Assembly (NCBI GenBank): GCA_903854175.1
Contig: CAINVQ010000074.1
Location: 1-11,079 of the forward strand
Reading direction: 5' to 3'
Source: an uncultured Actinomycetes bacterium
GTDB taxonomy: Bacteria > Actinomycetota > Acidimicrobiia > Acidimicrobiales > RAAP-2
Length of the DNA stretch: 11,079 bases
Below the pieces are notes generated by a model, which saw only the letters and a list, made by a program, of their open reading frames with translations, did no database searches and had not been told where the DNA came from. The position numbers and the translations under genes are program-made. Of the stretch, positions 1 through 8,287 are shown one piece after another; the stretch's first letter is position 1; the number at the start of each line of letters is the position of its first letter.

Positions 1-480
1 GCAGACGCGTTTGTATGCCTCCCTGGCGGCTTTGGAACGCTCGATGAACTCTATGAAGTATTGACACTCATCCACACCGGAAAGTCGTCTCCAGCGCCTG
101 TAGTGCTGATTGATACTCCAGGTGGAACATTCTGGTCTAAGTGGCTCGACTTCCTTGAAACAGAGATCATTGGCGGTGCCTACATTGGACTGCCAGATTC
201 CGCGTTAATAAAGCTCTGCACCACTGCAGAGAGCGCTGCTGAAGAGATTTTTACGTTCTACTCAAATTATGTAGATTGCAGTTTTGACTCCGGACAGGTT
301 GTCATCAATCTGGTTAATGAACCAACACAAGCACAAGTACAGAGTCTCTTAAACGTAACTCCGCAGCTTTCAAAATCACCAGAATTTACTAAGTCGGGAA
401 ACTCAATAATCGCGAGTTTTGAAGGACGCAACTATGTTGGTCTTCGACTTGTAATCAATGAAATAAATTCCTGGAATTAG
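1..480 (+). CDS. LOG family protein (TIGR00730-type Rossmann fold), 3' part, truncated by window edge
   Basis: The reading frame is open from base 1 to a TAG at 478-480, giving 159 residues without the N-terminus. The LOG signature PGGFGTLDELYE is at residues 8-19; in this family the PGGxGTxxE motif binds the nucleotide phosphate and carries the catalytic Glu. Characterised LOG proteins release free cytokinin base or ribose 5-phosphate from nucleoside monophosphates; many bacterial members have no proven substrate. The usual LOG fold ends near the 'FYSNYVD' segment (about residue 88). About 65 further residues follow, rich in short hydrophobic strands and ending near RNYVGLRLVINEI, so this is an extended form. 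The true start lies upstream of the window. It converges on the minus-strand 65-residue gene, with the two stop codons overlapping over four bases. Family assignment is secure; substrate is unknown. Confidence 0.9.
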   Translation, partial: ADAFVCLPGGFGTLDELYEVLTLIHTGKSSPAPVVLIDTPGGTFWSKWLDFLETEIIGGAYIGLPDSALIKLCTTAESAAEEIFTFYSNYVDCSFDSGQVVINLVNEPTQAQVQSLLNVTPQLSKSPEFTKSGNSIIASFEGRNYVGLRLVINEINSWN

Positions 481-674
481 TCGTCGCTTGCACCTCGAAG
501 TAATGATTCAGCTTTTTGTAAGCTTCTTCGTACTTTCGAAAGACGTCGTTCCAGTTCCTTAGCGTTTTCAGGTTCGTCAGAATATACTTGTGCGCGTAGA
601 GCATCGTAAATGGCGTCAGAAACTCGACTCTCAATGCCAGACACTTCATCAGCTAATTCATCAAATGATTGCAT
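477..674 (-). CDS. small helical protein of unknown function (65 aa)
   Basis: I do not recognise this protein. It is highly charged and probably all alpha-helical. Residues 1-33 (MQSFDELADEVSG onward) and 36-60 (ENAKELERRLSKVRRSLQKA) have hydrophobic residues spaced as in amphipathic or coiled-coil helices, joined by a short acidic stretch (SDEPEN). There is no signal peptide, membrane segment or cysteine. Its ATG at 672-674 shares one base with the TAA of the acyl-CoA ligase (TAATG), so translation is probably coupled to that gene, which supports it being real. Only a weak Shine-Dalgarno match precedes it. Its TAA (477-479) overlaps the end of the convergent LOG gene. A competing ORF on the same strand in another frame (455-649) lacks such coupling and looks like a shadow. 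Possible roles are an oligomeric adaptor or small regulator, but that is a guess. Confidence 0.65.
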   Translation of the reverse strand: MQSFDELADEVSGIESRVSDAIYDALRAQVYSDEPENAKELERRLSKVRRSLQKAESLLRGASDD

Positions 675-2290
675 TAGCCAATCGTAATGACGTCTAGCTC
701 ATTGTCTCCGTATTGGCCGCGTAGAACCTTTTTATCGAACTTACCAACGCTCGTCTTTGGAACACTTTCAATAAATGTCCAGCGCTCAGGTAACCACCAC
801 TTTGCGACTCGCTCACTTAGGAAGGCGTGAAGCTCTTCTGCGGTAGCGGTCATTCCAGGTCGAAGTACAACGCAGCTCATTGGACGCTCCTGCCACTTCT
901 CGTCTGGAACAGCAATCACTGCTGCTTCAAATACTGCTGGGTGTCCCATGAGAGTTCCTTCGAGTTCAACAGAACTGATCCACTCACCACCTGATTTGAT
1001 TACGTCCTTGGTGCGGTCACTAATGACCAGGTAGCCATATGCATCGATTGTTCCAATGTCCCCAGTTCGCAACCATCCATCACGGAACTTCTCTGGGTCA
1101 TCAACACCGAAGTACGAACCAGTAATCCAAGGACCACTGATTTCGAATTCACCAACAGTTTTTCCATCGTTTGGAAGCACGGTTCCATCTTCGGCGGTGA
1201 CTCTCATCTTCACACCAGCAACAATTCGCCCAGCCTTGACACGCCAGTCAATCTCCTGCTCCTTGGATGTTCCAAATGGAGGAATTGAAACGGCTGCGAG
1301 AGGACTTGTTTCGGTCATTCCCCAGCCCTGAATGATGTCAATGCCGTATTTATCTCGGTACGTTTCAATGAGCACACGAGGTACTGCAGATCCACCAGCG
1401 AGCAAGTAACGAAGACTCGAGAGATCAACATCAGGATTGTCATTAGCAACGCGAAGGACATCGTTCCAAATAGTTGGAACACCAAGTGAAACTGTTGGCT
1501 TTAAGTCCTTGATCATCTTTACGATTGGCTCACCTTGCAAAAGCATCTGAGGCATGATGAGTTCAACACCGGCCATAAAGGCTGTGTACGCACATCCCCA
1601 CGCATTGACGTGGAACATTGGAACAATCAACAAGCAGCGATCACGCTCACTGAGTCCAATTGAGTTTGCTGATGTTGACGCCATCGAGTGCAGCCACGTT
1701 GAGCGGTGCGAGTAGACAACGCCCTTAGGGTTGCCAGTCGTTCCAGAGGTGTAACACATGATTGCAGCTTCGTTCTCGTCAAGGTCTGGCCATTCAAATC
1801 CGGGCTTCTCTGCACCAATGAGAGTTTCGTAGTCAAGTGTGTCTCCAAGAACACCGGTTCCTTCAGGGCCATTGACAATGATGTGCTTAACGTTAGGAAT
1901 TTGGTCACGTACTTTTGCAAGTAGCGGCGCGAGCGTGTTGTCAACAATGATGACTTGGTCATCTGCGTGATTGATGATGTAGCTAAGTTGTTCAGGAAAA
2001 AGTCGAATGTTAAGTGTGTGGAGCACTGCTCCCATGCATGGAATCGCAATGTATGCCTCCATGTGTGCCTGGTTATTCCACATGAATGACGCAACTCGGT
2101 CACCCTTTTTCACGCCAAGCTTGGTTAGGGCTGCAGCTAACTGCTCAGCTCGCTTAGCGATTTGAAAGAACGTTGCTTCACTGACTCCATCTGGTGAGAC
2201 TGTGAAAACTTTTTTGTCGGCGTAGATGAACTCTCCGTGCTTAATCAGGTCTCTGATTAGCAACTGCGTGTTTTGCATCGTACTTTTCAT
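674..2290 (-). CDS. medium/long-chain acyl-CoA ligase, AMP-binding (AlkK/DmdB-like)
   Basis: This ANL-superfamily enzyme would activate a carboxylic acid with ATP to an acyl-adenylate and then a CoA thioester. From the chosen ATG it is 538 residues, normal for the family. The ATP-binding P-loop YTSGTTGNPKG is at 180-190, the GWGMTE adenine-binding motif at 322-327, the TGD of the hinge-side motif near 409-411, the DRTKDVIKSGGEWIS hinge motif at 425-439, and the catalytic lysine in KTSVGKFDKK at about K517. The segment HTLNIRLFPEQLSYIINHAD and VPMFHVNAWG resemble AlkK medium-chain ligases and DmdB (3-methylmercaptopropionyl-CoA ligase), so the acid could be a fatty acid or a DMSP breakdown product; sequence alone does not decide. 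The start at 2290 has a GGGGGA-type ribosome site directly upstream; an internal ATG at 2278 fits the family N-terminus equally well. The open frame extends to 2458, but that part lies inside gltD. It follows gltD by 55 bases. Confidence 0.93.
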   Translation of the reverse strand: MKSTMQNTQLLIRDLIKHGEFIYADKKVFTVSPDGVSEATFFQIAKRAEQLAAALTKLGVKKGDRVASFMWNNQAHMEAYIAIPCMGAVLHTLNIRLFPEQLSYIINHADDQVIIVDNTLAPLLAKVRDQIPNVKHIIVNGPEGTGVLGDTLDYETLIGAEKPGFEWPDLDENEAAIMCYTSGTTGNPKGVVYSHRSTWLHSMASTSANSIGLSERDRCLLIVPMFHVNAWGCAYTAFMAGVELIMPQMLLQGEPIVKMIKDLKPTVSLGVPTIWNDVLRVANDNPDVDLSSLRYLLAGGSAVPRVLIETYRDKYGIDIIQGWGMTETSPLAAVSIPPFGTSKEQEIDWRVKAGRIVAGVKMRVTAEDGTVLPNDGKTVGEFEISGPWITGSYFGVDDPEKFRDGWLRTGDIGTIDAYGYLVISDRTKDVIKSGGEWISSVELEGTLMGHPAVFEAAVIAVPDEKWQERPMSCVVLRPGMTATAEELHAFLSERVAKWWLPERWTFIESVPKTSVGKFDKKVLRGQYGDNELDVITIG

Positions 2291-2345
2291 AATTCCCCCA
2301 CTGTTTACTGATGTCGATGAAACAAACCCTATAGACGTAGAAAAA

Positions 2346-3776
2346 CTACCAAGAAACGCTGTATGGCTCCACCGGTGCAGGGAGTGAACTCGCAACTCCC
2401 TGCAGATGACTATCGATTCCAGCTGCTGCGGCTCTACCTTCGGCAATAGCCCACACAATTAGGCTCTGGCCGCGTACTGCGTCACCACAGGCAAACACTG
2501 GGTTCTTAGATTCCATGCCCGTTAAAGCCCAATTAGAGCCCACAGAAAGGGTCGCACGAGGGGTTACGAACTGGTCCTGATTTAGCCCAAGATTGTCTAA
2601 TTCTGGACCAACAAACCCAGCAGCAATAAATACAAAATCTGCGGGCTTGGTAACTATTTCTCCAGTTGCATTGTCCTTAAGAACAATTTCCTTGAGTGAT
2701 CCGTCACCCTTGAACTCCAGCGTTTCAGTAGAGAAGATTCTCTCGCCGCCTTCTTCGTGTGCAGATGTTGTTTTAAAGAGTCGAGCCATAGTTGGCCAGG
2801 GTTGATCTGCTGGACGTTCTTCTGAAGGTCGTTCCATGATCTCAATTTGAATGACGCTCGCAGCACCCTGACGATGTGCTGTACCCAAGCAGTCTGCTCC
2901 GGTGTCTCCACCACCAAGAATGATTACGTTCTTGCCGTTCACGTCGATTTCCGATTTGATTGATGCGTTAACTGCTCGGTTCGATGCTTCAAGGTAGATC
3001 ATTGCTGGATAGACACCAGATAATTCAGCACCCGGTACTGGAATCATTCTTGGTCGAGTTGAACCAACGGCTAGTAGAACTGCGTCGTACTCTTCACGAA
3101 GCGACTCGAGAGTCACTCCATCTTCGCCAACACTGATTCCAGTCTTAAATACAACGCCAGAGTCTTTCATCACTTCGAGTCGACGATCTAGCACTGACTT
3201 TTCCATTTTGAATTCTGGAATTCCGTAACGAAGCAGTCCGCCAATAAGGTCACTTCGCTCCAGAACTGTTACATCGTGGCCAACACTTCGAAGCTGTGCG
3301 GCAGCTGCGAGTCCTGCGGGGCCAGAACCAACCACACAAACGTGCTTACCGGTTCTAGTTGCAGTTCTACGGTCAACAGGGAATCCATTTGCGAAAGCGT
3401 GTTCAACAACTTCGTATTCAATACGTTCAATGGTTACTGGATCAGATCCAATACCAAGAACACAGGCCGACTCGCATGGCGCTGGACAAAGTCGACCAGT
3501 AAATTCTGGAAAGTTGTTAGTACTAAATAATTGATCTGCGGCTTCGCCCCAGTTTTGTTTGTACGCGGCGTCATTGAATACCGGGATTCTGTTGCCGAGT
3601 GGACAGCCCTGCATACAAAATGCAATGCCACAGTCCATGCAACGAGCACCTTGTTCAGAGACGCTCTTCTCGTCTTGAGGCTCGTAGACCTCTTTCCAGT
3701 CACGAAGGCGCACGGCTACTGGACGGTACTTTGGTCCGACACGATCAAATTCAAGAAAGCCTGTGACCTTACCCAT
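2346..3776 (-). CDS. gltD: glutamate synthase (NADPH) small subunit
   Basis: GltD is the beta subunit of NADPH-dependent glutamate synthase. It takes electrons from NADPH through FAD and passes them by 4Fe-4S clusters to the FMN of GltB in the cytoplasm. From the ATG at 3776 it has 476 residues, the usual length. The N-terminal cluster-binding cysteines are C46, C49, C54, C58 (ARCMDCGIAFCMQGCPLGN) and C97, C101, C105 (RLCPAPCESACV). An FAD Rossmann motif VVGSGPAGLAAA starts near residue 148, an NADPH motif LGGGDTGADC near 287, and the C-terminal FAD motif FACGDAVRGQSL near 428. The start MGKVTGFLEF matches family N-termini and overlaps the gltB stop by 8 bases; an earlier ATG at 3788 would add MSSA and overlap by 20. 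It is translationally coupled to gltB. All key residues appear intact. Confidence 0.97.
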   Translation of the reverse strand: MGKVTGFLEFDRVGPKYRPVAVRLRDWKEVYEPQDEKSVSEQGARCMDCGIAFCMQGCPLGNRIPVFNDAAYKQNWGEAADQLFSTNNFPEFTGRLCPAPCESACVLGIGSDPVTIERIEYEVVEHAFANGFPVDRRTATRTGKHVCVVGSGPAGLAAAAQLRSVGHDVTVLERSDLIGGLLRYGIPEFKMEKSVLDRRLEVMKDSGVVFKTGISVGEDGVTLESLREEYDAVLLAVGSTRPRMIPVPGAELSGVYPAMIYLEASNRAVNASIKSEIDVNGKNVIILGGGDTGADCLGTAHRQGAASVIQIEIMERPSEERPADQPWPTMARLFKTTSAHEEGGERIFSTETLEFKGDGSLKEIVLKDNATGEIVTKPADFVFIAAGFVGPELDNLGLNQDQFVTPRATLSVGSNWALTGMESKNPVFACGDAVRGQSLIVWAIAEGRAAAAGIDSHLQGVASSLPAPVEPYSVSW

Positions 3777-6700
3777 TGCGGAGCTCATCTCTCACTCGTT
3801 GGTATTCAGATGTTTCGATTCGTACGAAGTCCATACGTGAACTTCGCCAGTCACTAAGAATTGATTCGGCCTTCTTTGAACCAGTTTCGTTCAGGAATCG
3901 TGTGATGATGTCGTTGAGTTTGGCGTCATCTTCAAACTCAAGAGGGTCAATTTCGTAGACACCGGCGCTCAGGTGGTCGTGGATCTTCTTATTTGGGTCG
4001 TAGAGGTAAATCGTTCCACCAGACATTCCAGCCGCAAGGTTTCGACCAATGTCACCGAGGATTACAACTACTCCGCCAGTCATGTATTCACCAGCGTGGT
4101 CGCCTGTTCCTTCAACAACAATCGTTGCTCCAGAGTTCCTAACGGCACAGCGTTCACCCACGACTCCGTTGATGAAGATTTCACCCGCGGTAGCTCCATA
4201 ACCAATGACGTTTCCAGCAATGATGTTCTGATCTGTTTCGAATGTTGATTCTGCTGGAGCCTTGATAATGATTCTTCCTCCAGAAAGACCCTTACCGGAG
4301 TAGTCGTTAGCGTCTCCAGTAAGTCGAAGAGTTACGCCCTGAGGAATGAATGCTCCAAGTGACTGTCCAGATGAACCTTCAAGGTTGATTTGAATGTGGT
4401 CGTGTGGGAGTTTTGTCGCTCCAAGTGCACGTGTAATTGCGCTTCCGGTCAATGTACCAACGGCGCGGTTCACATTATTGATCTTTGAAGAAATTGTTGT
4501 TGCAACACCTGTTGTGGCTGCACGCGTTGCTTCGTCAATAAATGTCCAGTCAAGAGCATCGTGCATCTCGTGGTCTTGCTTTGTGGTTTGACGACGCTGG
4601 TCGTGGTCTACGGGGCGAAGCAGTGCACTTAGGTCGAAGTCGCTAAATGAGTTGGTGTTCTTCTCAATAGAGATACGGTCGGTGTCACCAATAATGTCGT
4701 CAAGTGTCTTTGCCCCAAGTAGTGAGATGTACTCGCGTACTTCTTCAGCAATGAACTCAAAGAAGTTCTCTACGAATTCTGGCTGACCAGTGAATCTCTC
4801 TCGGAGTTTCGGGTTCTGTGTTGCAATACCAACTGGGCATGTGTCAAGGTGACACACGCGCATCATGATGCATCCAGAAACAACGAGCGGAGCAGTAGCA
4901 AATCCGTATTCTTCTGCTCCAAGTAGTGCAGCGATTACTACGTCTCGCCCAGTCTTGAGCTGACCGTCAACTTGTACAACTACTCGGTTACGTAGACCGT
5001 TCATTGCGAGTGTCTGGTGAGCCTCAGCAAGTCCAATCTCCCAAGGTGTTCCAGCGTGCTTCAGCGATGTCAGTGGAGCGGCTCCAGTTCCACCATCGTG
5101 ACCAGAAATAAGAATTACGTCTGCGTGCGCCTTGGCAACTCCGGCAGCAATAGTTCCAACACCTTGCTCACTTACGAGCTTTACGTGGATACGTGCTTGG
5201 TCGTTCGCGTTCTTAAGGTCGAAAATTAACTGCTTAAGGTCTTCAATTGAATAGATGTCGTGGTGCGGAGGTGGTGAAATTAGTCCAACGCCAGGTGTTG
5301 AGTGACGCGTCTTAGCAATCCATGGATAGACCTTTGAACCTGGAAGCTGTCCACCTTCACCAGGCTTGGCTCCTTGAGCCATCTTGATTTGAATGTCATC
5401 AGCGTTTACGAGGTAACGACTTGTTACACCGAATCTTCCAGAGGCAACCTGTTTGATTGATGAACGACGGTTGAAACGTGGATCTGAGGTATCAAAGCGC
5501 TCTTCGTCTTCGCCACCTTCACCAGTGTTTGACTTTCCACCTATTCGGTTCATTGCAATTGCAAGCGTCTCGTGAGCTTCAGGCGAAATTGATCCATAGG
5601 ACATGGCTCCAGTAGAGAACCTCTTGATAATTGAAGATGCGCTTTCAACCTCATCAAGTGGTGTTGGAGTTGCTGCTGGCTTCAGATTAAAGAGCCCACG
5701 AAGCGTAACTTTGGCATCGTTCTGATCATCAACAAGCTTGGTGTACTGCTTAAAGATGTCATAGCGCTTTTCACGAGTTGCGTGTTGCAACTTCTGAACT
5801 GTTTGTGGATTGAAGAGGTGAATCTCACCATCACGACGCCACTGGTACTCACCCTTGTTACGAATTTCAATTCGCTCGCCCTCAGCCGGTGCGTAAGCAT
5901 CTGAATGCCATGTGAGAACGTCACCAGCAACTCGCTCGAGAGTTACTCCGCCCATACGTGATTTCATGCCTGGGAAGTATCTCGAAAGAATGTCGTCAGA
6001 TACTCCAACAGCTTCAAAGAGTTGAGACCCGACATAACTCGCGACAGTTGACACGCCCATCTTGGACATGGTCTTCACAATTCCCTTGTTGAGACCCGTG
6101 CCGTACTGATAACGAGCGTCACCAGATGAAGCTGCGGTGAGCTCGCCCTTTTCAATGAGGTCGTCAATTGACTCAAAGCCGAGGTATGGGCAAACTGCTG
6201 ATGCGCCGTAACCAAGTAGCAGTGCAACGTGATGAACTTCTCGAACATCGCCCGCTTCAATGATCAGTGCAGCGTTTGTTCGAAGATGTTCGTCAACGAG
6301 TCGGTGATGAACAGCTGATGTGATTAGCAAGCTAGGAATAGCTGCATTCTCTTTGTCAACGTTGCGGTCTGAAAGAAGAATGATGTTTGCACCATTACGT
6401 ACTTCCTTGACAACTTGATCGGTAACTCGGTCAATTGCTTTTGCGAGTCGCTCCCCTGGTGTTCCATCTCCATGTGCATCGAAAAGGCCTTCGACAACGA
6501 CTGTCTTAAAGCCCTTTGCCTTATCTGACTCTTCGATGTAGCGAATTTTTGCGAATTCATCAATGCTGAGTACTGGTGACGGCAGAACAATTTGGTGCGC
6601 GTGACGATCTGTTTCAGTTAAGAGGTTGTCTTCGCCACCAATGGTTACTCGAGTTGAGGTAACAAGCTCTTCTCTGATTGCGTCAAGAGGTGGGTTTGTT

Positions 6701-8205
6701 ACTTGAGCAAATAGCTGTGTGAAGTAATCAAATATTGAACGAGGCTGCGTTGAAAGAGCTGGAAGTGATGCGTCAGATCCCATTGACCCAATTGGCTCTT
6801 CGCCAACTTGAGCCATGTGACGGATGATTAGTCGTAAGTCTTCTTCGCTGTAGCCAAAGTTCTTTTGATGACGAATTACTGATGCATGGCTTGGGGCCAG
6901 CCATGGACGAGCGTCAATTTCATCAAGAGAAATCTGTTGCTCGTTAAGCCACTTGCCATATGGAGCTTTTGCAGCAAGTGTGCTCTTGAGTTCGTCATCG
7001 TCAATAATGCGACCTTGTTCAATGTCAACAAGGAATACACGTCCAGGTTGCAGACGTCCCTTTCGTTCAATGTTTGCAGGATCGATTTCAACTACACCAA
7101 CTTCACTGGCGAAGATCACTCGCTTGTCTTTTGTCACCCAGTAACGCGCTGGACGTAGTCCATTGCGGTCAAGAACTGCGCCGACAATTTTTCCATCGGT
7201 AAAAGTTACCGAGGCTGGTCCGTCCCATGGCTCCATAAGTCCTGCGTGATAGCGATAGAAATCACGACGCTCAGGGCTCATGAATGTTGATTTTTCCCAA
7301 GCTTCAGGAATCATCATCAGAACTGCGTGCGGAAGAGATCGGCCTGTTTGAACAAGTAGTTCTACAACTTCGTCAAAGCTCGCAGAGTCAGACATGTTGT
7401 CTGTGATGATTGGATAGAGATCAGAAATTGGCACCGGGAGAAGATCACTTTTTAGAGTGGTCTCTCGTGCGGTCATCCAGTTTCTGTTTCCACGAACGGT
7501 GTTGATTTCGCCGTTGTGAGAGATGTAACGAAATGGCTGGGCTAGTTCCCAGCGAGGAAGAACGTTTGTCGAGAAGCGACTGTGTACTACTGCAATTGAG
7601 GTGATCAGTCTTTCGTCACGTAGGTCGTCAAAGTACTGACGTAACTGCGGTGAACTCAGCATTCCCTTGTAAATCAGAACATTCGGTGAGCATGATGATG
7701 CGTAAATAGGGAGTTCATGCTCAAGCATTTTTCGAGCAGCAAAAAGTGAGCGCTCGAGGCTTTCTGCACCGTTGCTAACAATGAGCTGTTGAACAAACTC
7801 TGGCTCAGATGCGGCTGATGTTGGTCCAAGAATTGATGAGTCAACTGGAACAACGCGCCATCCAATTGACTTGAGTGAAACTTTTGCGAGCGCACTGTTG
7901 ATTGTTGACTGCACGTCCTTTGTTTCCAAGTTTTTTGGAATCATCCAAAACGCGACTCCGTAGCTACCTTGTTCAGGGACATTTTCAAATACATCTCGAA
8001 TAAAAGAGTCAGGCATCTGAATGAGGAGTCCTGCTCCATCACCTGAACCCGTATCAGCACCTGTGGCGCCACGGTGTTCCATGTTTTCAAGAATGGTGAG
8101 AGCATCAAAGACGTTTTTGTGGTTTGGAGTTGCTGTTAAGTCAGCAACCATTCCAACGCCACAGGCGTCGTGCTCGAATTGGGGGTCGTAGAGAGTTTTT
8201 GTCAT
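3769..8205 (-). CDS. gltB: glutamate synthase (NADPH) large subunit
   Basis: GltB makes two glutamates from glutamine and 2-oxoglutarate, channelling ammonia from an N-terminal amidotransferase to an FMN site. It has 1478 residues from the ATG at 8205, typical for bacterial alpha subunits. A 14-residue propeptide precedes the class-II amidotransferase nucleophile C15 (FEHDACGVG). Substrate-site motifs RFSTN and SHNGEINT lie near residues 210-235. The central domain is followed by the FMN domain, about 800-1190, with STGAMSYGSIS, GGKSNTGEGGEDEERF, MAQGAKPGEGGQLPG and ISGHDGGTGAAP. The 3Fe-4S cysteines C1112, C1118 and C1123 sit in CIMMRVCHLDTC with C-x5-C-x4-C spacing. The C-terminal GXGXG beta-helix domain spans about 1240-1430. 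A TTG at 8226 could add seven residues, but the ATG gives the family-like N-terminus. It is the probable first gene of the gltB-gltD-ligase-small protein unit. Confidence 0.97.
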   Translation of the reverse strand: MTKTLYDPQFEHDACGVGMVADLTATPNHKNVFDALTILENMEHRGATGADTGSGDGAGLLIQMPDSFIRDVFENVPEQGSYGVAFWMIPKNLETKDVQSTINSALAKVSLKSIGWRVVPVDSSILGPTSAASEPEFVQQLIVSNGAESLERSLFAARKMLEHELPIYASSCSPNVLIYKGMLSSPQLRQYFDDLRDERLITSIAVVHSRFSTNVLPRWELAQPFRYISHNGEINTVRGNRNWMTARETTLKSDLLPVPISDLYPIITDNMSDSASFDEVVELLVQTGRSLPHAVLMMIPEAWEKSTFMSPERRDFYRYHAGLMEPWDGPASVTFTDGKIVGAVLDRNGLRPARYWVTKDKRVIFASEVGVVEIDPANIERKGRLQPGRVFLVDIEQGRIIDDDELKSTLAAKAPYGKWLNEQQISLDEIDARPWLAPSHASVIRHQKNFGYSEEDLRLIIRHMAQVGEEPIGSMGSDASLPALSTQPRSIFDYFTQLFAQVTNPPLDAIREELVTSTRVTIGGEDNLLTETDRHAHQIVLPSPVLSIDEFAKIRYIEESDKAKGFKTVVVEGLFDAHGDGTPGERLAKAIDRVTDQVVKEVRNGANIILLSDRNVDKENAAIPSLLITSAVHHRLVDEHLRTNAALIIEAGDVREVHHVALLLGYGASAVCPYLGFESIDDLIEKGELTAASSGDARYQYGTGLNKGIVKTMSKMGVSTVASYVGSQLFEAVGVSDDILSRYFPGMKSRMGGVTLERVAGDVLTWHSDAYAPAEGERIEIRNKGEYQWRRDGEIHLFNPQTVQKLQHATREKRYDIFKQYTKLVDDQNDAKVTLRGLFNLKPAATPTPLDEVESASSIIKRFSTGAMSYGSISPEAHETLAIAMNRIGGKSNTGEGGEDEERFDTSDPRFNRRSSIKQVASGRFGVTSRYLVNADDIQIKMAQGAKPGEGGQLPGSKVYPWIAKTRHSTPGVGLISPPPHHDIYSIEDLKQLIFDLKNANDQARIHVKLVSEQGVGTIAAGVAKAHADVILISGHDGGTGAAPLTSLKHAGTPWEIGLAEAHQTLAMNGLRNRVVVQVDGQLKTGRDVVIAALLGAEEYGFATAPLVVSGCIMMRVCHLDTCPVGIATQNPKLRERFTGQPEFVENFFEFIAEEVREYISLLGAKTLDDIIGDTDRISIEKNTNSFSDFDLSALLRPVDHDQRRQTTKQDHEMHDALDWTFIDEATRAATTGVATTISSKINNVNRAVGTLTGSAITRALGATKLPHDHIQINLEGSSGQSLGAFIPQGVTLRLTGDANDYSGKGLSGGRIIIKAPAESTFETDQNIIAGNVIGYGATAGEIFINGVVGERCAVRNSGATIVVEGTGDHAGEYMTGGVVVILGDIGRNLAAGMSGGTIYLYDPNKKIHDHLSAGVYEIDPLEFEDDAKLNDIITRFLNETGSKKAESILSDWRSSRMDFVRIETSEYQRVRDELRNG

Positions 8206-8242
8206 ATTCGTTGTCTGTTGGGACAACGCTGACCCGTAAGTA

Positions 8243-8248
8243 AGTATA
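8243..8248 (-). promoter_or_regulatory. candidate -10 element for gltB operon
   Basis: Read on the minus strand the hexamer is TATACT, one base from TATAAT, about 38 bases before the gltB ATG. A start near 8235 would give a leader of about 30 bases. I see no good -35 at 16-18 bases upstream, and only a weak ribosome-binding site before the ATG. This is the best candidate in the 82-base divergent spacer, not a proven promoter. Confidence 0.35.
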
Positions 8249-8275
8249 ACGAATACTTAAAACCCTCTGCACGCC

Positions 8276-8281
8276 TACTCT
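8276..8281 (+). promoter_or_regulatory. candidate -10 element giving a leaderless thiO mRNA
   Basis: TACTCT fits the TANNNT -10 consensus and ends exactly six bases before the thiO GTG at 8288, the spacing expected when transcription begins on the start codon, as is common in actinobacteria. There is no usable Shine-Dalgarno site: the GGTGGG run touches the start codon. No clear -35 is visible. Confidence 0.4.
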
Positions 8282-8287
8282 GGTGGG

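Noticed and set aside
455..649. 64-codon minus-strand ORF overlapping the small protein
   Set aside because: It overlaps both the LOG end and the TAATG-coupled 65-residue gene and has no coupling or ribosome site of its own.
1627..2103. 158-codon minus-strand ORF within the ligase gene
   Set aside because: It is a different frame of the same strand inside a clearly conserved gene, with Thr/Arg/Ser-rich sequence typical of a shadow frame.
2340..2380. Terminator after gltD (CACCGGTG palindrome and a short T run)
   Set aside because: The palindrome has no loop and is about 25 bases from the T run; no stable hairpin abuts the T run.
2291..2458. N-terminal extension of the acyl-CoA ligase to 2458
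   Set aside because: The extra 56 residues overlap gltD in another frame, do not look like any ligase N-terminus, and a good ribosome site precedes 2290.
8206..8226. TTG start of gltB at 8226
   Set aside because: It would lengthen the propeptide by seven residues with no family support; the ATG at 8205 gives the expected short propeptide before Cys15.
8206..8287. TPP riboswitch upstream of thiO
   Set aside because: The spacer is only 82 bases, contains no CTGAGA-type conserved core, and the likely transcript start is at the start codon.
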